In this document: positions 42,330 through 50,081 of the stretch, one piece after another | Layout of the letters: every line of letters begins with the position of its first letter | How positions within the stretch are numbered: position 1 is the first letter of the stretch | Assembly: GCF_031432425.1 (NCBI RefSeq) | Contig: NZ_JAVKPH010000013.1 | Location: 1 to 64,000 of the forward strand | Reading direction: 5' to 3' | DNA length: 64,000 bases | From: Ruixingdingia sedimenti | GTDB taxonomy: Bacteria > Pseudomonadota > Alphaproteobacteria > Rhodobacterales > Rhodobacteraceae | Made by a program: the position numbers and the translations under genes | Notes under the pieces: generated by a model | Seen by the model: only the letters and a program-made list of their open reading frames with translations | The model's database searches: none | What the model was told of the DNA's origin: nothing

Positions 42330-42911
42330 TCAGAACCGGAACGCCACCCGCGCTTGTAGCGTGGTCGGCTTCACGTCCAGCCCGGTGCCGTCGAAGTCCT
42401 TGAAGCGGTGGTGCAGCAACTCGCCGCCCACGGACCAGTTGTCGGTCAGCGCGTATTCCGCACCGATCCCCACCAGCCAGCCGTTGTCCTTGAAATCGGT
42501 CCCGCCGACATCGACCTTGGCATGGGCCGCGCCCACGGTGCCGTAAAGGAACCAGTCGCCGAATGTCGGACCGGCGCGCAGTTTCAGCCGGGCGAGGTCT
42601 TTCGCCTCACCCACGCCGATGTCGATATTGGCCCGGTCGTAGCTGAGTTCGCCGCCAAGCGCCCAACGGCCGAAATCATAGGTATAGCCGCCGAACAGCC
42701 CGCCTACCGCACCGTCGCCCTCGACGTCGCCGCCGATATCGCCATAGCCCAGTTGGGCGCCGACATAACCGCCGGTCCAGTTGCGATCGAGCATGGGGGC
42801 AGGGGGCAACGGCACGGCAACGGTCGGTTCCGCCACCGGCGCGACGGGGCCGCCCGCAAAGGCCGGTGCCGCCAAGGCCGCCGAGATCAGAAGCCCGGTC
42901 AGTGTCTTCAT
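42330..42911 (-). CDS. Outer-membrane beta-barrel protein
   Basis: 193 residues with a Sec signal (about 1-20, ending APAFA). The mature part shows alternating hydrophobic strands: GGYVGAQLGYGDIGGDVEGD, VGGLFGGYTYDFGRWALGGE, WLVGIGAEYALTDNWSVGGE, and the C-terminal LQARVAFRF ending in Phe, the outer-membrane insertion signal. This is the eight-stranded OmpA/Omp25-like porin-family fold. Start chosen at 42911 because GGAGAAT lies 5 bases upstream; ATG at 42923 would add MENT. Monocistronic between terminators. Confidence 0.9.
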   Translation of the reverse strand: MKTLTGLLISAALAAPAFAGGPVAPVAEPTVAVPLPPAPMLDRNWTGGYVGAQLGYGDIGGDVEGDGAVGGLFGGYTYDFGRWALGGELSYDRANIDIGVGEAKDLARLKLRAGPTFGDWFLYGTVGAAHAKVDVGGTDFKDNGWLVGIGAEYALTDNWSVGGELLHHRFKDFDGTGLDVKPTTLQARVAFRF

Positions 42912-43068
42912 TGTATTCTCCATCGGTCGTTCCGCAGGCCACGAGTGGCGCTACAAGAACTCAAGATGGGGACGAAAGTTCCATCCGGGCGGGGCGGTCA
43001 CGCGAAGATGAGCAAACTTGAACCCCTGCCCCGGCGTCAATCCGTCGCCGGCGTTCCGGCGCCGCCCC

Positions 43069-44070
43069 TTACGAAATCCGCGCCACCACATAGCCGGCCA
43101 GATCGTCCAGCATGCCGCGCAAGGCATGGTCCGGCGCCTCTGCCAGCGCCGCGCGGGCGGTCTCGGCCCAGTGCAGCGCGGCCGTCCGCGTCGCCTCCAG
43201 CGCGCCGTGGCGGACCATCAGCGCGCGGGCCTCTTCCAGATCGCCCTCGCGCTGGTCGCCCTTCTCGATCACCCGCACCCAGAAGGCGCGTTCCGCCGCA
43301 TCCGCCCGCGCCACCGCCTTGATCACCGGCAGCGTCAGCTTGCGTTCGCGGAAATCGTCGCCGGTGTTCTTGCCGATCACCGCGGCGGTGGACCCGTAGT
43401 CGAGAAGGTCGTCCACCATCTGGAACGCGATGCCGAGCGCGTCGCCATAGCGCCGCATCGCCTCTACCTGCGGTTCCGGCGCGGCGGCGACCACGGCCCC
43501 CACTTCTGCGGCGGCGGCGAACAGCGCCGCCGTCTTGCCGCGGATGACCTTCAGATACACGTCCTCGTCCGTGCGCAGGTCCTGCGCCGCGGTCAGCTGC
43601 AACACCTCGCCTTCGGAAATCGTGGCCGATGCATCGGACAGGATCCGCAACACCCGGATCGACCCGGTTTCCGTCATCATCTGGAAGGCGCGGGCCAGAA
43701 GGTAATCGCCCACCAGCACCGAGGACTTATTGTCCCATAGCAGGTTCGCCGTGGGCCGGCCCCGGCGGCGTTCGCTTTCGTCCACCACGTCGTCATGCAG
43801 CAGCGTGGCGGTATGGATGAACTCGACCGTCGCCGCCAGCCGCACATGGTGGTCGCCCGCATGGCCGAACAGCCGCGCAGCCGCCAGCGTCAGCATCGGC
43901 CGCAGCCGCTTGCCCCCGGCCTCGATCAGATGCGCCGTCACCTCGGGGATGCGGGGGGCATGTTCGGATGCCATGCGTTCGCGGATCAGCGCGTTCACCG
44001 CCGCCATGTCGTCGGTCAGCCATGCCGCGAGGCGGTCATGCGGTTTCTGCGAAATGTCGTCCAGACCCAT
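43069..44070 (-). CDS. ispB: Octaprenyl/polyprenyl diphosphate synthase
   Basis: 333 residues. The two Asp-rich motifs are visible as LLHDDVVDESERRRGRPT (about 90-107) and FQMVDDLLDYGS (about 205-216), with EAGGKRLRPML near residue 50 and GKNTGDDFRERKLTLPVIKA. It builds the side chain of ubiquinone by chain elongation of farnesyl diphosphate with IPP. Start at MGLDDIS (44070) with GGGAG upstream; an ATG at 44088 would add MGGTGV. Confidence 0.94.
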   Translation of the reverse strand: MGLDDISQKPHDRLAAWLTDDMAAVNALIRERMASEHAPRIPEVTAHLIEAGGKRLRPMLTLAAARLFGHAGDHHVRLAATVEFIHTATLLHDDVVDESERRRGRPTANLLWDNKSSVLVGDYLLARAFQMMTETGSIRVLRILSDASATISEGEVLQLTAAQDLRTDEDVYLKVIRGKTAALFAAAAEVGAVVAAAPEPQVEAMRRYGDALGIAFQMVDDLLDYGSTAAVIGKNTGDDFRERKLTLPVIKAVARADAAERAFWVRVIEKGDQREGDLEEARALMVRHGALEATRTAALHWAETARAALAEAPDHALRGMLDDLAGYVVARIS

Positions 44071-44126
44071 CACTCCCGTACCGCCCATCTCGACAAGCCC
44101 CCGGCCTGCCGGTTAACTCATGCATC

Positions 44127-44342
44127 ATGAAGGAGCTTCTGCGCACCACGGACCCGACGATCCTGGCTTTCGCCACGGCGCTCCTTCAGGGCGAGGGTAT
44201 AGAAGCCTTTCCCGTTGACGTCCACATGAGCGTGCTGGAGGGATCCATCGGTATCCTGCCCCGGCGATTGCTGGTGCGCGACGCCGATCATTTCCGCGCC
44301 CGCGCGATCCTGGCCGACAATGACATCGACCCCGGGCTGTGA
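44127..44342 (+). CDS. DUF2007-type small protein
   Basis: 71 residues: MKELLRTTDPTILAFATALL, then QGEGIEAFPVDVHMSVLEGS, and LVRDADHFRARAILADNDID. This is the small alpha/beta fold annotated as DUF2007 'putative signal transducing protein', which in alphaproteobacteria lies just before a tRNA1(Val)-type methyltransferase gene, as here. The role is unknown. The last 23 bases overlap the start of the methyltransferase gene. Divergent from ispB with a 56-base gap. Confidence 0.85.
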   Translation: MKELLRTTDPTILAFATALLQGEGIEAFPVDVHMSVLEGSIGILPRRLLVRDADHFRARAILADNDIDPGL

Positions 44343-45108
44343 ACGGTTCCCCGAGGCGGAACTGACCGACGACGCCTTTCTGGGCCGGCGGTTGCAGGTG
44401 TTGCAGCCGCGCGCGGGCTATCGCGCGGCGATGGATCCGGTGCTGCTGGCGGCGGCGGTGCCGGCGCGGGCGGGGCAGGCGGTGCTGGAACTCGGCTGCG
44501 GCGCGGGGGTGGCGAGCCTGTGTCTGGGCCGCCGGGTCGCGGGGCTGGACCTCTGGGGGCTGGAACGCCAGCCCGCCTATGTCGATCTGGCCCGCCGGAA
44601 CGCCGCGCGCAACGGGCTGGCGGTGCAGGTGCTGACCGGCGATCTGGCGGCGCTGCCCGGCCCCCTGCGCCGGGGGTTCGACCATGTGATGGCGAACCCG
44701 CCCTATTACGCCCCCGCCGCCGGCACCCCCGCCCGCGACGGGGGGCGCGAGGCCGCACTGCGCGAGGAAACGCCGCTGGCCGACTGGCTGGCCGTCGCGG
44801 CGCGGCGGCTGCATCCCGGCGGCTGGCTGACGGTGATCCAGGCGGCCGACCGGCTGCGCGACCTGCTGGCCGGGCTGCCGGGGACGATGGGCTCGGTCAT
44901 GGTCCTGCCGCTGGCGCCGCGCGCGGGGCGGGCGGCGGGGCGCGTCATCCTTCAGGCGCGCAAGGGCGGGCGCGCGCCGCTGCGCCTGCTGGCGCCGCTG
45001 ATCCTGCACGAAGGCCCCGCCCATGACGGCGACCGGGAAAACCACAGCGCGGTCCTGCGCGGGATCCTGCGCGATGGCGGCGCGCTGCCGATCCCGCCGC
45101 AGGGATGA
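44320..45108 (+). CDS. SAM-dependent methyltransferase, TrmN6-like
   Basis: 262 residues. SAM-binding motif I is VLELGCGAGVASLCLGRRVA (about 53-72), and the catalytic N6-adenine/glutamine motif NPPY lies in VMANPPYYAPA. This matches the tRNA1(Val) A37 N6-methyltransferase (TrmN6/YfiC) group of small methyltransferases. The start ATG lies 23 bases inside the upstream gene; no later ATG precedes motif I except that at GYRAAMDP, which would remove a conserved segment. The enzyme probably modifies tRNA. Confidence 0.85.
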   Translation: MTSTPGCERFPEAELTDDAFLGRRLQVLQPRAGYRAAMDPVLLAAAVPARAGQAVLELGCGAGVASLCLGRRVAGLDLWGLERQPAYVDLARRNAARNGLAVQVLTGDLAALPGPLRRGFDHVMANPPYYAPAAGTPARDGGREAALREETPLADWLAVAARRLHPGGWLTVIQAADRLRDLLAGLPGTMGSVMVLPLAPRAGRAAGRVILQARKGGRAPLRLLAPLILHEGPAHDGDRENHSAVLRGILRDGGALPIPPQG

Positions 45109-45158
45109 CAAAACTTCGCAGCATTCTTTCCGGCAGGGCAGGTGACACGACTCGGGAA

Positions 45159-45178
45159 GTGTGATGGAATCATGACAC
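45159..45178. promoter_or_regulatory. Imperfect palindrome upstream of DUF465 gene
   Basis: GTGTGATGGAATCATGACAC pairs at seven of nine mirrored positions (GTGT...ACAC; ATG...CAT). It lies 31 bases upstream of the small gene's ATG, where a regulator or transcript start could be. In a GC-rich genome such an element is noticeable, but no regulator is implied. Confidence 0.3.
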
Positions 45179-45208
45179 GAACAACAAGCCGATGGAGAGG
45201 AGCCTGAC

Positions 45209-45376
45209 ATGACGATCGCTTCGCACCTGCAGGAACTGCGCCGCAAGCACGAAACCCTCTCGAACCTGGTAGAGAAGGAACAGCGTACCCCCGGTGCGGA
45301 TGCCCTCAAGATCGCGGAGCTGAAAAAGCAGAAGCTGCGCCTGAAAGAGGAAATCACCCGCCTCAGCGACGCCTGA
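45209..45376 (+). CDS. YdcH/DUF465-family small coiled-coil protein
   Basis: 55 residues: MTIASHLQELRRKHETLSNL, then VEKEQRTPGADALKIAELKK and QKLRLKEEITRLSDA. Two helices forming a hairpin coiled coil characterise the DUF465/YdcH family (50-75 residues), which is highly expressed in many proteobacteria with no known activity. A clear GGAGAGGAG ribosome site precedes the ATG. No co-transcribed partner is evident. Confidence 0.9.
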   Translation: MTIASHLQELRRKHETLSNLVEKEQRTPGADALKIAELKKQKLRLKEEITRLSDA

Positions 45377-45695
45377 TCTTCCTGCGGGGCGTACTGCCGC
45401 AATAACCCCGGGCGCCACCGGCCGCGCCGCCCTCGGGCGGCGAACGACGGGTGGGTGGCGCCTGCGGTGATCGGGACCGGCCGGCCGATGTAGGGCCGGC
45501 CCCTGCCTATGGATGGGCGCCAGCCCTGTCCCACGGGGACGCCCCCGTTGCGTTGCCGATAGCCCTTGGAATTGCCGCTATCCGCCCGGGATCGGGGTTG
45601 GTGCCGATGGCGCCGGCTGCGACCCTGCGCCGCTGGAAAAGCGCCCCCGCAACCCCTACCTGAGCGCAAAGCCCCTTTGTCGACGAGTGCTCAAG
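45377..45695. other. Gene-free stretch, no clear function
   Basis: About 320 bases without a convincing reading frame or repeat from families A or B. It contains self-complementary GC tracts (ACCGGCCGGCCGATGTAGGG around 45477) and a small perfect stem GATAGC/GCTATC at 45558-45563 and 45577-45582. A structured RNA or a long leader for trxC is possible, but I recognise no RNA family. Confidence 0.4.
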
Positions 45696-46142
45696 ATGAC
45701 CGATTCCGTCAAACTCACCTGCACCACCTGCGGCCAGACCAACCGCATCCCCCGCGCGCGGCTGGCCGAATCCCCCCGCTGCGGCAGTTGCGGCGACCCG
45801 CTGGTGGCGGGCAAGGTGGCCGAACTCGACCCCGCCACGCATGACAAGGCGATCCGTGCCGACGACCTGCCGCTGCTGGTGGACTATTGGGCGCCCTGGT
45901 GCGGGCCCTGCCGGATGATGGCCCCGGAATTCGCCAAGGCGGCGAGCCAGCTTGCCCCGCAGGCGCGGCTGGCGAAGCTCAACACCCAGGACCACCCAGA
46001 CATCGCCACCCGCGCCCGTATCCAGGGCATCCCGGCGCTGGTGCTCTATCACCGCGGCCGGGAAATCGCCCGCCTGACCGGCGCGCGCCCGGCGGCGGAC
46101 ATCGTGGCCTTCGTGCGGGCCAAGGCCCCGGCGGCGGCCTGA
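45696..46142 (+). CDS. trxC: Thioredoxin 2 (zinc-binding N-terminus)
   Basis: 148 residues. A zinc-ribbon N-terminus with CTTCGQ and CGSCGD (four Cys, about residues 9-34) is followed by a thioredoxin domain with active site DYWAPWCGPCRMM (about residues 64-76) and the cis-Pro region GIPALVLYHRG. This is TrxC, the cytosolic thioredoxin 2, reducing protein disulfides, often under oxidative stress. The ATG follows CAAG and lacks a strong ribosome site. Followed by a family B repeat. Confidence 0.95.
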   Translation: MTDSVKLTCTTCGQTNRIPRARLAESPRCGSCGDPLVAGKVAELDPATHDKAIRADDLPLLVDYWAPWCGPCRMMAPEFAKAASQLAPQARLAKLNTQDHPDIATRARIQGIPALVLYHRGREIARLTGARPAADIVAFVRAKAPAAA

Positions 46143-46152
46143 CGGGGCGGTG

Positions 46153-46290
46153 GGCGCCGGGGCCAGCCCCCGGACCCCCTGGATATTTCTTTCACGGTGA
46201 AAGACGAAGGCGCGTTTCTTCGGGAAAGAAGCGGTGCAGCTTCACCTTTTCAAAAATACTCCGGGGGTCCGGGGGCTGGCCCCCGGCGCT
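46153..46290. repeat. Structured intergenic repeat, family B, copy 5
   Basis: The left arm about 46155-46187 (GCGCCGGGGCCAGCCCCCGG, then ACCCCCTGGATATTT) and the right arm about 46254-46290 (AATACTCCGGGGGTCCGGGG...) are near-perfect reverse complements. The central TTCACGGTGAA and GCTTCACCTTTTCAAAAA extend the pairing, and an inner stem CGTTTCTTCGGGAAAGAAGCG lies between. Sits between trxC and the convergent membrane-protein gene. Confidence 0.85.
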
Positions 46291-46318
46291 GTCCTGAACA
46301 CCGGCACCACAGGGTAGC

Positions 46319-47377
46319 CTATTCCCGCCGCCGCAGCCCCATCAGCCGCGCGGCGACCGGGGCGCCGGCGATGACCAGCACCATCCGCGCCAGGTGATGG
46401 GCCACGACATAGCCCAGATCCGCCCCCACCACGATCGCCAGCAGGGTCATTTCGGCCTGCCCGCCGGGGGTGAAGGACAGGAAGCCCTCGACCGGCCGCG
46501 CCAGCCCCGTCAGCACCACGATCTCGGTGAACAGCGCCGCCAGCACCGCCAGCAGAACCACGAAGGCCATGCCCTTGAGCACGGTGTCGCGCAGTTCGCG
46601 CAGGGTGACGCCGACGTAATGGACCCCGATCCCCAGGCCGAGGAACAGCTGCGCCGCCAGGATCGCCTCTTTCGGCGGGCGGACATGGATCAGGCCGGTC
46701 AGGCTCAGCACCATCGTCACCAGCATCGGGCCGAGGATCGAAGCGCCGAAGAGCCCCACCCGTTCGGCCCCCTTCCAGCCGAGCACCGCCGCCGCCGCCA
46801 TCAGCGCCAGTTCCACCACCGGGATGTCGGCGGCGGGCCGCCCCACCGGGTGGGTCAGTTCCACCCCATAGGCCCCCGTCAGGATCATCGGCGCCAGTGT
46901 CACCAGCACCAGCACCCGCGTGGCATGGATCAGCGACAGCGCGCGGACATTGCCCCCGGCCTCCTGCCCGAAGCTGACCATATCCTGCAACCCGCCCGGC
47001 ATCGCGGCGAAATAGGCCGTCGCCCGGTCGAAGCCGAGCCAGCGGAAGAACGGCACCCCGGTGATGCCGATCAGCGCGATATAGACCGGCACCAGCGCCA
47101 GCGATGCGGTCATCTGCGGGATCCGCCCCACCACCTCGGGCGTGATCGAGGCGCCGACGGCGACCCCCAGAACCGCCCGCGACAGCGCCGATGCGGTATC
47201 CGACGCCTCCAGCCGCGCCCCTGCCAGCGCCGCCGCCAGCCCGGCCGCCATCGGCCCGAACAGGAAAGGCAGCGGCAGGCCCAGAAGCTCGAACGCCACC
47301 GCCCCGGCGAGGGCGAGCAGGACCGAGCCGATGCGGCGGCGGGTGAAGAGGGGGGAGAGGCGGCGGCGTAGGGTCAT
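46319..47377 (-). CDS. AbrB-type (Gdt/'ammonia monooxygenase-like') membrane protein
   Basis: 352 residues with about ten membrane segments in two homologous halves. Diagnostic stretches are LPLPFLFGPMAAGLAAALAG and YFAAMPGGLQDMVSFGQEAG in the first half, and GFLSFTPGGQAEMTLLAIVV in the second, with the repeated 'PGG' sites. This is the AbrB/PF05145 family, labelled 'putative ammonia monooxygenase' or 'AbrB regulator' in databases but in fact a membrane transporter-like protein of unknown substrate. The promoter carries three ATACA-type repeats. Start MTLRRRL. Confidence 0.88.
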   Translation of the reverse strand: MTLRRRLSPLFTRRRIGSVLLALAGAVAFELLGLPLPFLFGPMAAGLAAALAGARLEASDTASALSRAVLGVAVGASITPEVVGRIPQMTASLALVPVYIALIGITGVPFFRWLGFDRATAYFAAMPGGLQDMVSFGQEAGGNVRALSLIHATRVLVLVTLAPMILTGAYGVELTHPVGRPAADIPVVELALMAAAAVLGWKGAERVGLFGASILGPMLVTMVLSLTGLIHVRPPKEAILAAQLFLGLGIGVHYVGVTLRELRDTVLKGMAFVVLLAVLAALFTEIVVLTGLARPVEGFLSFTPGGQAEMTLLAIVVGADLGYVVAHHLARMVLVIAGAPVAARLMGLRRRE

Positions 47378-47382
47378 GGTGC

Positions 47383-47410
47383 TGTATCGGGTATTGTATC
47401 CAGTTGTATA
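47383..47410. promoter_or_regulatory. Three phased TGTAT repeats before the AbrB-type gene
   Basis: TGTATC (47383), TTGTATC (47394) and TTGTATA (47404) recur at roughly 10-12-base steps, one helical turn apart, directly upstream of the start at 47377 (which reads leftward). Phased AT-rich sites suggest binding of a GntR-type or similar regulator on one face of the DNA. Predicted only. Confidence 0.4.
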
Positions 47411-47563
47411 CTGTCTACGGGCCAGCGCAAGAGCCCCCGCCCCCGCGGCACCCGGCCCGATGCGCCATGGATCCCCGGCCGGCAGAATTCCCGCCCTCCG
47501 CCCGCCCCGCCCCCGCGCGAGTGCTTGACAAGCGCCGGCCGCTGGTTCAAATACGCCGCCGTT

Positions 47564-47639
<76 letters not shown>

Positions 47640-47724
47640 AATCCTTCCTTCGGATCGCATGCGGGATGGTTTCTCGTTGCCGCGAACTTGCCTTCCGGCG
47701 CGGCATGTCGGGCGGGAAGCGACT

Positions 47725-48177
47725 TCAGCGGACGTCGGGGCGGTATGCCATGAACGCCACCCAGGGCGCGATCACAACCGCAGCAGGGCCGACAAACAAC
47801 ATCAGACTTCCGAAGCCATCAAAGTTGCGGCCGAAGTCGGTTGCAACATATGTCGTAGCCAGGGCGGCAACCAGCGCGGTAACGGTCCCCGACCACTGGG
47901 CGGCTTTTATTGCACCCAGTGGTTCTGCAAGAAAGATCATGCAGACCGAGAAGATCAGGGCCGAGGGTACTATCCATGCGATAAAGGCCAGCGGGATCAC
48001 AAAGCCTGCCCCGACCATGGCGAGGAACGGAACCACAAACAGCATGCCCGGATCGCCGGTCGAGAAGGAGGCTGTGAGGCCCCTCGCCACGCTGCCGACA
48101 AGCAAGCTTCCGACCATCGTCGCAGAGACGAACAACAGGAAGCGCATATCCAGTCCATGCTGTCTGAGGCGCGGCAT
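47725..48177 (-). CDS. Small four-helix membrane protein, unknown function
   Basis: 150 residues with four predicted membrane helices (starting RFLLFVSATMVGSLLVG; then VVPFLAMVGAGFVIPLAFIA; IVPSALIFSVCMIFLAEPL; and two hydrophobic stretches near the end). No family recognised. GC content and codon use are visibly lower than in the flanking genes, suggesting horizontal acquisition beside tRNA-Ala. Start taken at MPRLRQHG (48177), with AAGGAG about 12 bases upstream; upstream in-frame ATGs at 48220 and 48261 are alternatives. Confidence 0.6.
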   Translation of the reverse strand: MPRLRQHGLDMRFLLFVSATMVGSLLVGSVARGLTASFSTGDPGMLFVVPFLAMVGAGFVIPLAFIAWIVPSALIFSVCMIFLAEPLGAIKAAQWSGTVTALVAALATTYVATDFGRNFDGFGSLMLFVGPAAVVIAPWVAFMAYRPDVR

Positions 48178-48362
48178 CTTGGGTGCGCTCCTTCCCGATG
48201 CGGTTCGTGCGGTCATCATACGGGAAAGACCGATGACTGCAAATTCGGTGCCGCCGGCCATCCGCCGGATGTGGGTGCCTGACTGCCGTCCCGGGCGTTG
48301 AAGCCGGGATCAAGGCGGCCACCGGCCGCTGGCCCCCGGCGCCACCTTCCCGGAAGCCGCCC

Positions 48363-49967
48363 TCAGCCCGCCGCGCGGATCAGGTCTGCGGCGCGTTCGG
48401 CGATCATGATGACGGCGGCGTTGATGTTGCCGCCCACCATGTCGGGCATGACCGAGGCGTCCACCACGCGCAGCCCGCCGACGCCCTTCAGCCGCAGGTC
48501 GGCATCGACCGGCGCGTCGTCCCCGATCCCCATCCGGCAGGTGCCGAGGGGGTGGTGCGCGGTGGCGGCGGTCTGGAAGATATGGGCGTCGAGTACTTCG
48601 TCGGTGATCGCCTCGCCTGCCGGGGGTGACAGTTGCGCGGCGATATGGGGGCGGATGGCGTCCTGCGCCCCGATCTCCATCATCATCCGCAGCCCGCGGC
48701 GCAGGCGGGCGAGGTCGTCGCCCGCGCTGAGGAAATCGTGGCGGATGCGCGGTTTGTCGGCCGGATCGGGCGAGGCGAGCGTGACGCTGCCGGTGCTTTC
48801 CGGCCGCAGCAGCACCGCGCGGGCGGCGAAGGCGTCGGGAAAGGGACCGCGGAAGGGGCGCAGCCAGGGCCAGGCCGCCAGCGGGCCGGCGCGGAAGATC
48901 AGCTGGATGTCGGGGATCGGTTCCTCGGGGGCGGACCGGAAAAAGCCCACCAGCCCCGCGGGCAGTTCGGTCGCGAACCCCCGCCCGCAGGCATAGGCCC
49001 CTGCCAGCGCCGCCGCGATCCCGTCCAGCCGCATCGCCTGCACGAAGGGCCCGGCCCCGGCGCGGCGGTATTCCACCGCGACCGACACATGGTCGCGCAG
49101 ATTGCGGCCGACCTCTGGCGCGGGGACCAGCGTGTCGATTCCGTGGCCGGCCAGTTGCCCGGGATCGCCGATGCCCGACAGGTTCAGGATCTGCGGCGTG
49201 TTGATCGCCCCGGCGCAGAGGATGACCTCCCGCAGCGCGGTGGCGGTGTGGGTCTGGCCGCCGTGGCGATAGCGGACGCCGGTGGCGCGGCGGCCTTTGA
49301 GCAGGATGCGTTCGGTCAGGGCATGGGTCAGCACGCGCAGGCCCGGGCGGCGGCGGGCGGGGTGCAGATAGGCCACCGCCGCCGAACAGCGCCGCCCCTT
49401 GCCGATGGTCGATTGCAGCCGGGCGATGCCTTCCTGATCCGCGCCGTTGTAGTCTGCGGCGAGGGGTTGGCCCGCCGCCACGCAGGCGGCGACATAGGCG
49501 TCCAGCAGCGGATCGGCATAGCGGCTTTCGGTCGTTTGCAGCGGCCCGCCCGCGCCGCGCCATGAATCCGCGCCGCCTTCCCAGTTTTCCTGCCGGCGGA
49601 AATAGGGCAGCACCGCGTCATAGGACCAGCCGGTCAGGCCCGCCTGCGCCCAACGGTCGTAATCCGCGCGGTGGCCGCGGCAGTAGAGCATGGCGTTGAT
49701 CGAGGACGACCCGCCGATCACCTTGCCGCGCGCGCATTCGATTGCCCGCCCGCCGAAACGGGGATCGGGTTCGAAGAAATACATCCAGTCGTGCAGGCGG
49801 TTGCCGAGGATCCTGCCCCACCCGAGCGGGATGTGGATGAAGGGATCGCGGTCCCACCCCCCGGCCTCGATCAGCAGCACGCGCAGGCCCGCGTCCTCGG
49901 TCAGGCGGTTGGCCAGCACGCAACCGGCAGACCCGGCCCCGATGATGATGTAGTCATAATCCGCCAT
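48363..49967 (-). CDS. GMC-family FAD alcohol/choline dehydrogenase
   Basis: 534 residues. The FAD-binding N-terminus is YIIIGAGSAGCVLANRLTED; GMC signature 1 is GGSSSINAMLYCRGHRADYD and signature 2 is GAINTPQILNLSGIG. The active-site His is in ATAHHPLGTCRMG and the C-terminus has VVDASVMPDMVGGNINAAVI. It oxidises a primary alcohol to an aldehyde. It is divergent from an aldehyde dehydrogenase gene with a shared operator-like palindrome (50024-50044), so the pair could carry an alcohol to the acid. The substrate is not choline by necessity; no betI or betB-specific context is present. Confidence 0.92.
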   Translation of the reverse strand: MADYDYIIIGAGSAGCVLANRLTEDAGLRVLLIEAGGWDRDPFIHIPLGWGRILGNRLHDWMYFFEPDPRFGGRAIECARGKVIGGSSSINAMLYCRGHRADYDRWAQAGLTGWSYDAVLPYFRRQENWEGGADSWRGAGGPLQTTESRYADPLLDAYVAACVAAGQPLAADYNGADQEGIARLQSTIGKGRRCSAAVAYLHPARRRPGLRVLTHALTERILLKGRRATGVRYRHGGQTHTATALREVILCAGAINTPQILNLSGIGDPGQLAGHGIDTLVPAPEVGRNLRDHVSVAVEYRRAGAGPFVQAMRLDGIAAALAGAYACGRGFATELPAGLVGFFRSAPEEPIPDIQLIFRAGPLAAWPWLRPFRGPFPDAFAARAVLLRPESTGSVTLASPDPADKPRIRHDFLSAGDDLARLRRGLRMMMEIGAQDAIRPHIAAQLSPPAGEAITDEVLDAHIFQTAATAHHPLGTCRMGIGDDAPVDADLRLKGVGGLRVVDASVMPDMVGGNINAAVIMIAERAADLIRAAG

Positions 49968-50023
49968 GGCCTGCCGTTCCCCGCGTTTCCGGCACCGTGC
50001 TGGTCAAATTGCATAAAGTCAAG

Positions 50024-50044
50024 ATTGACAGTCTGTCTTACAAT
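50024..50044. promoter_or_regulatory. Candidate GntR/FCD operator, GMC/ALDH promoter
   Basis: ATTGACAGTCTGTCTTACAAT lies midway between the divergent GMC oxidoreductase and aldehyde dehydrogenase genes. Read on the other strand it is ATTGTAAGACAGACTGTCAA (plus T), matching the site at 60320-60340 upstream of gntR in 17 of 21 positions, including an exact ATTGTAAGACA. The core TTGTAAGACA has the GT-N3-AC spacing typical of FCD-type GntR regulators. The flanking DNA is AT-rich. Confidence 0.6.
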
Positions 50045-50081
50045 CATGCAATCCTAGGGGGTCAGCGGGAAGGGCATCGGA

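Noticed and set aside
45377..45695. 6S or SRP RNA gene
   Set aside because: No conserved SRP loop (GGAAG) or convincing 6S central bubble could be recognised; only short GC stems are present.
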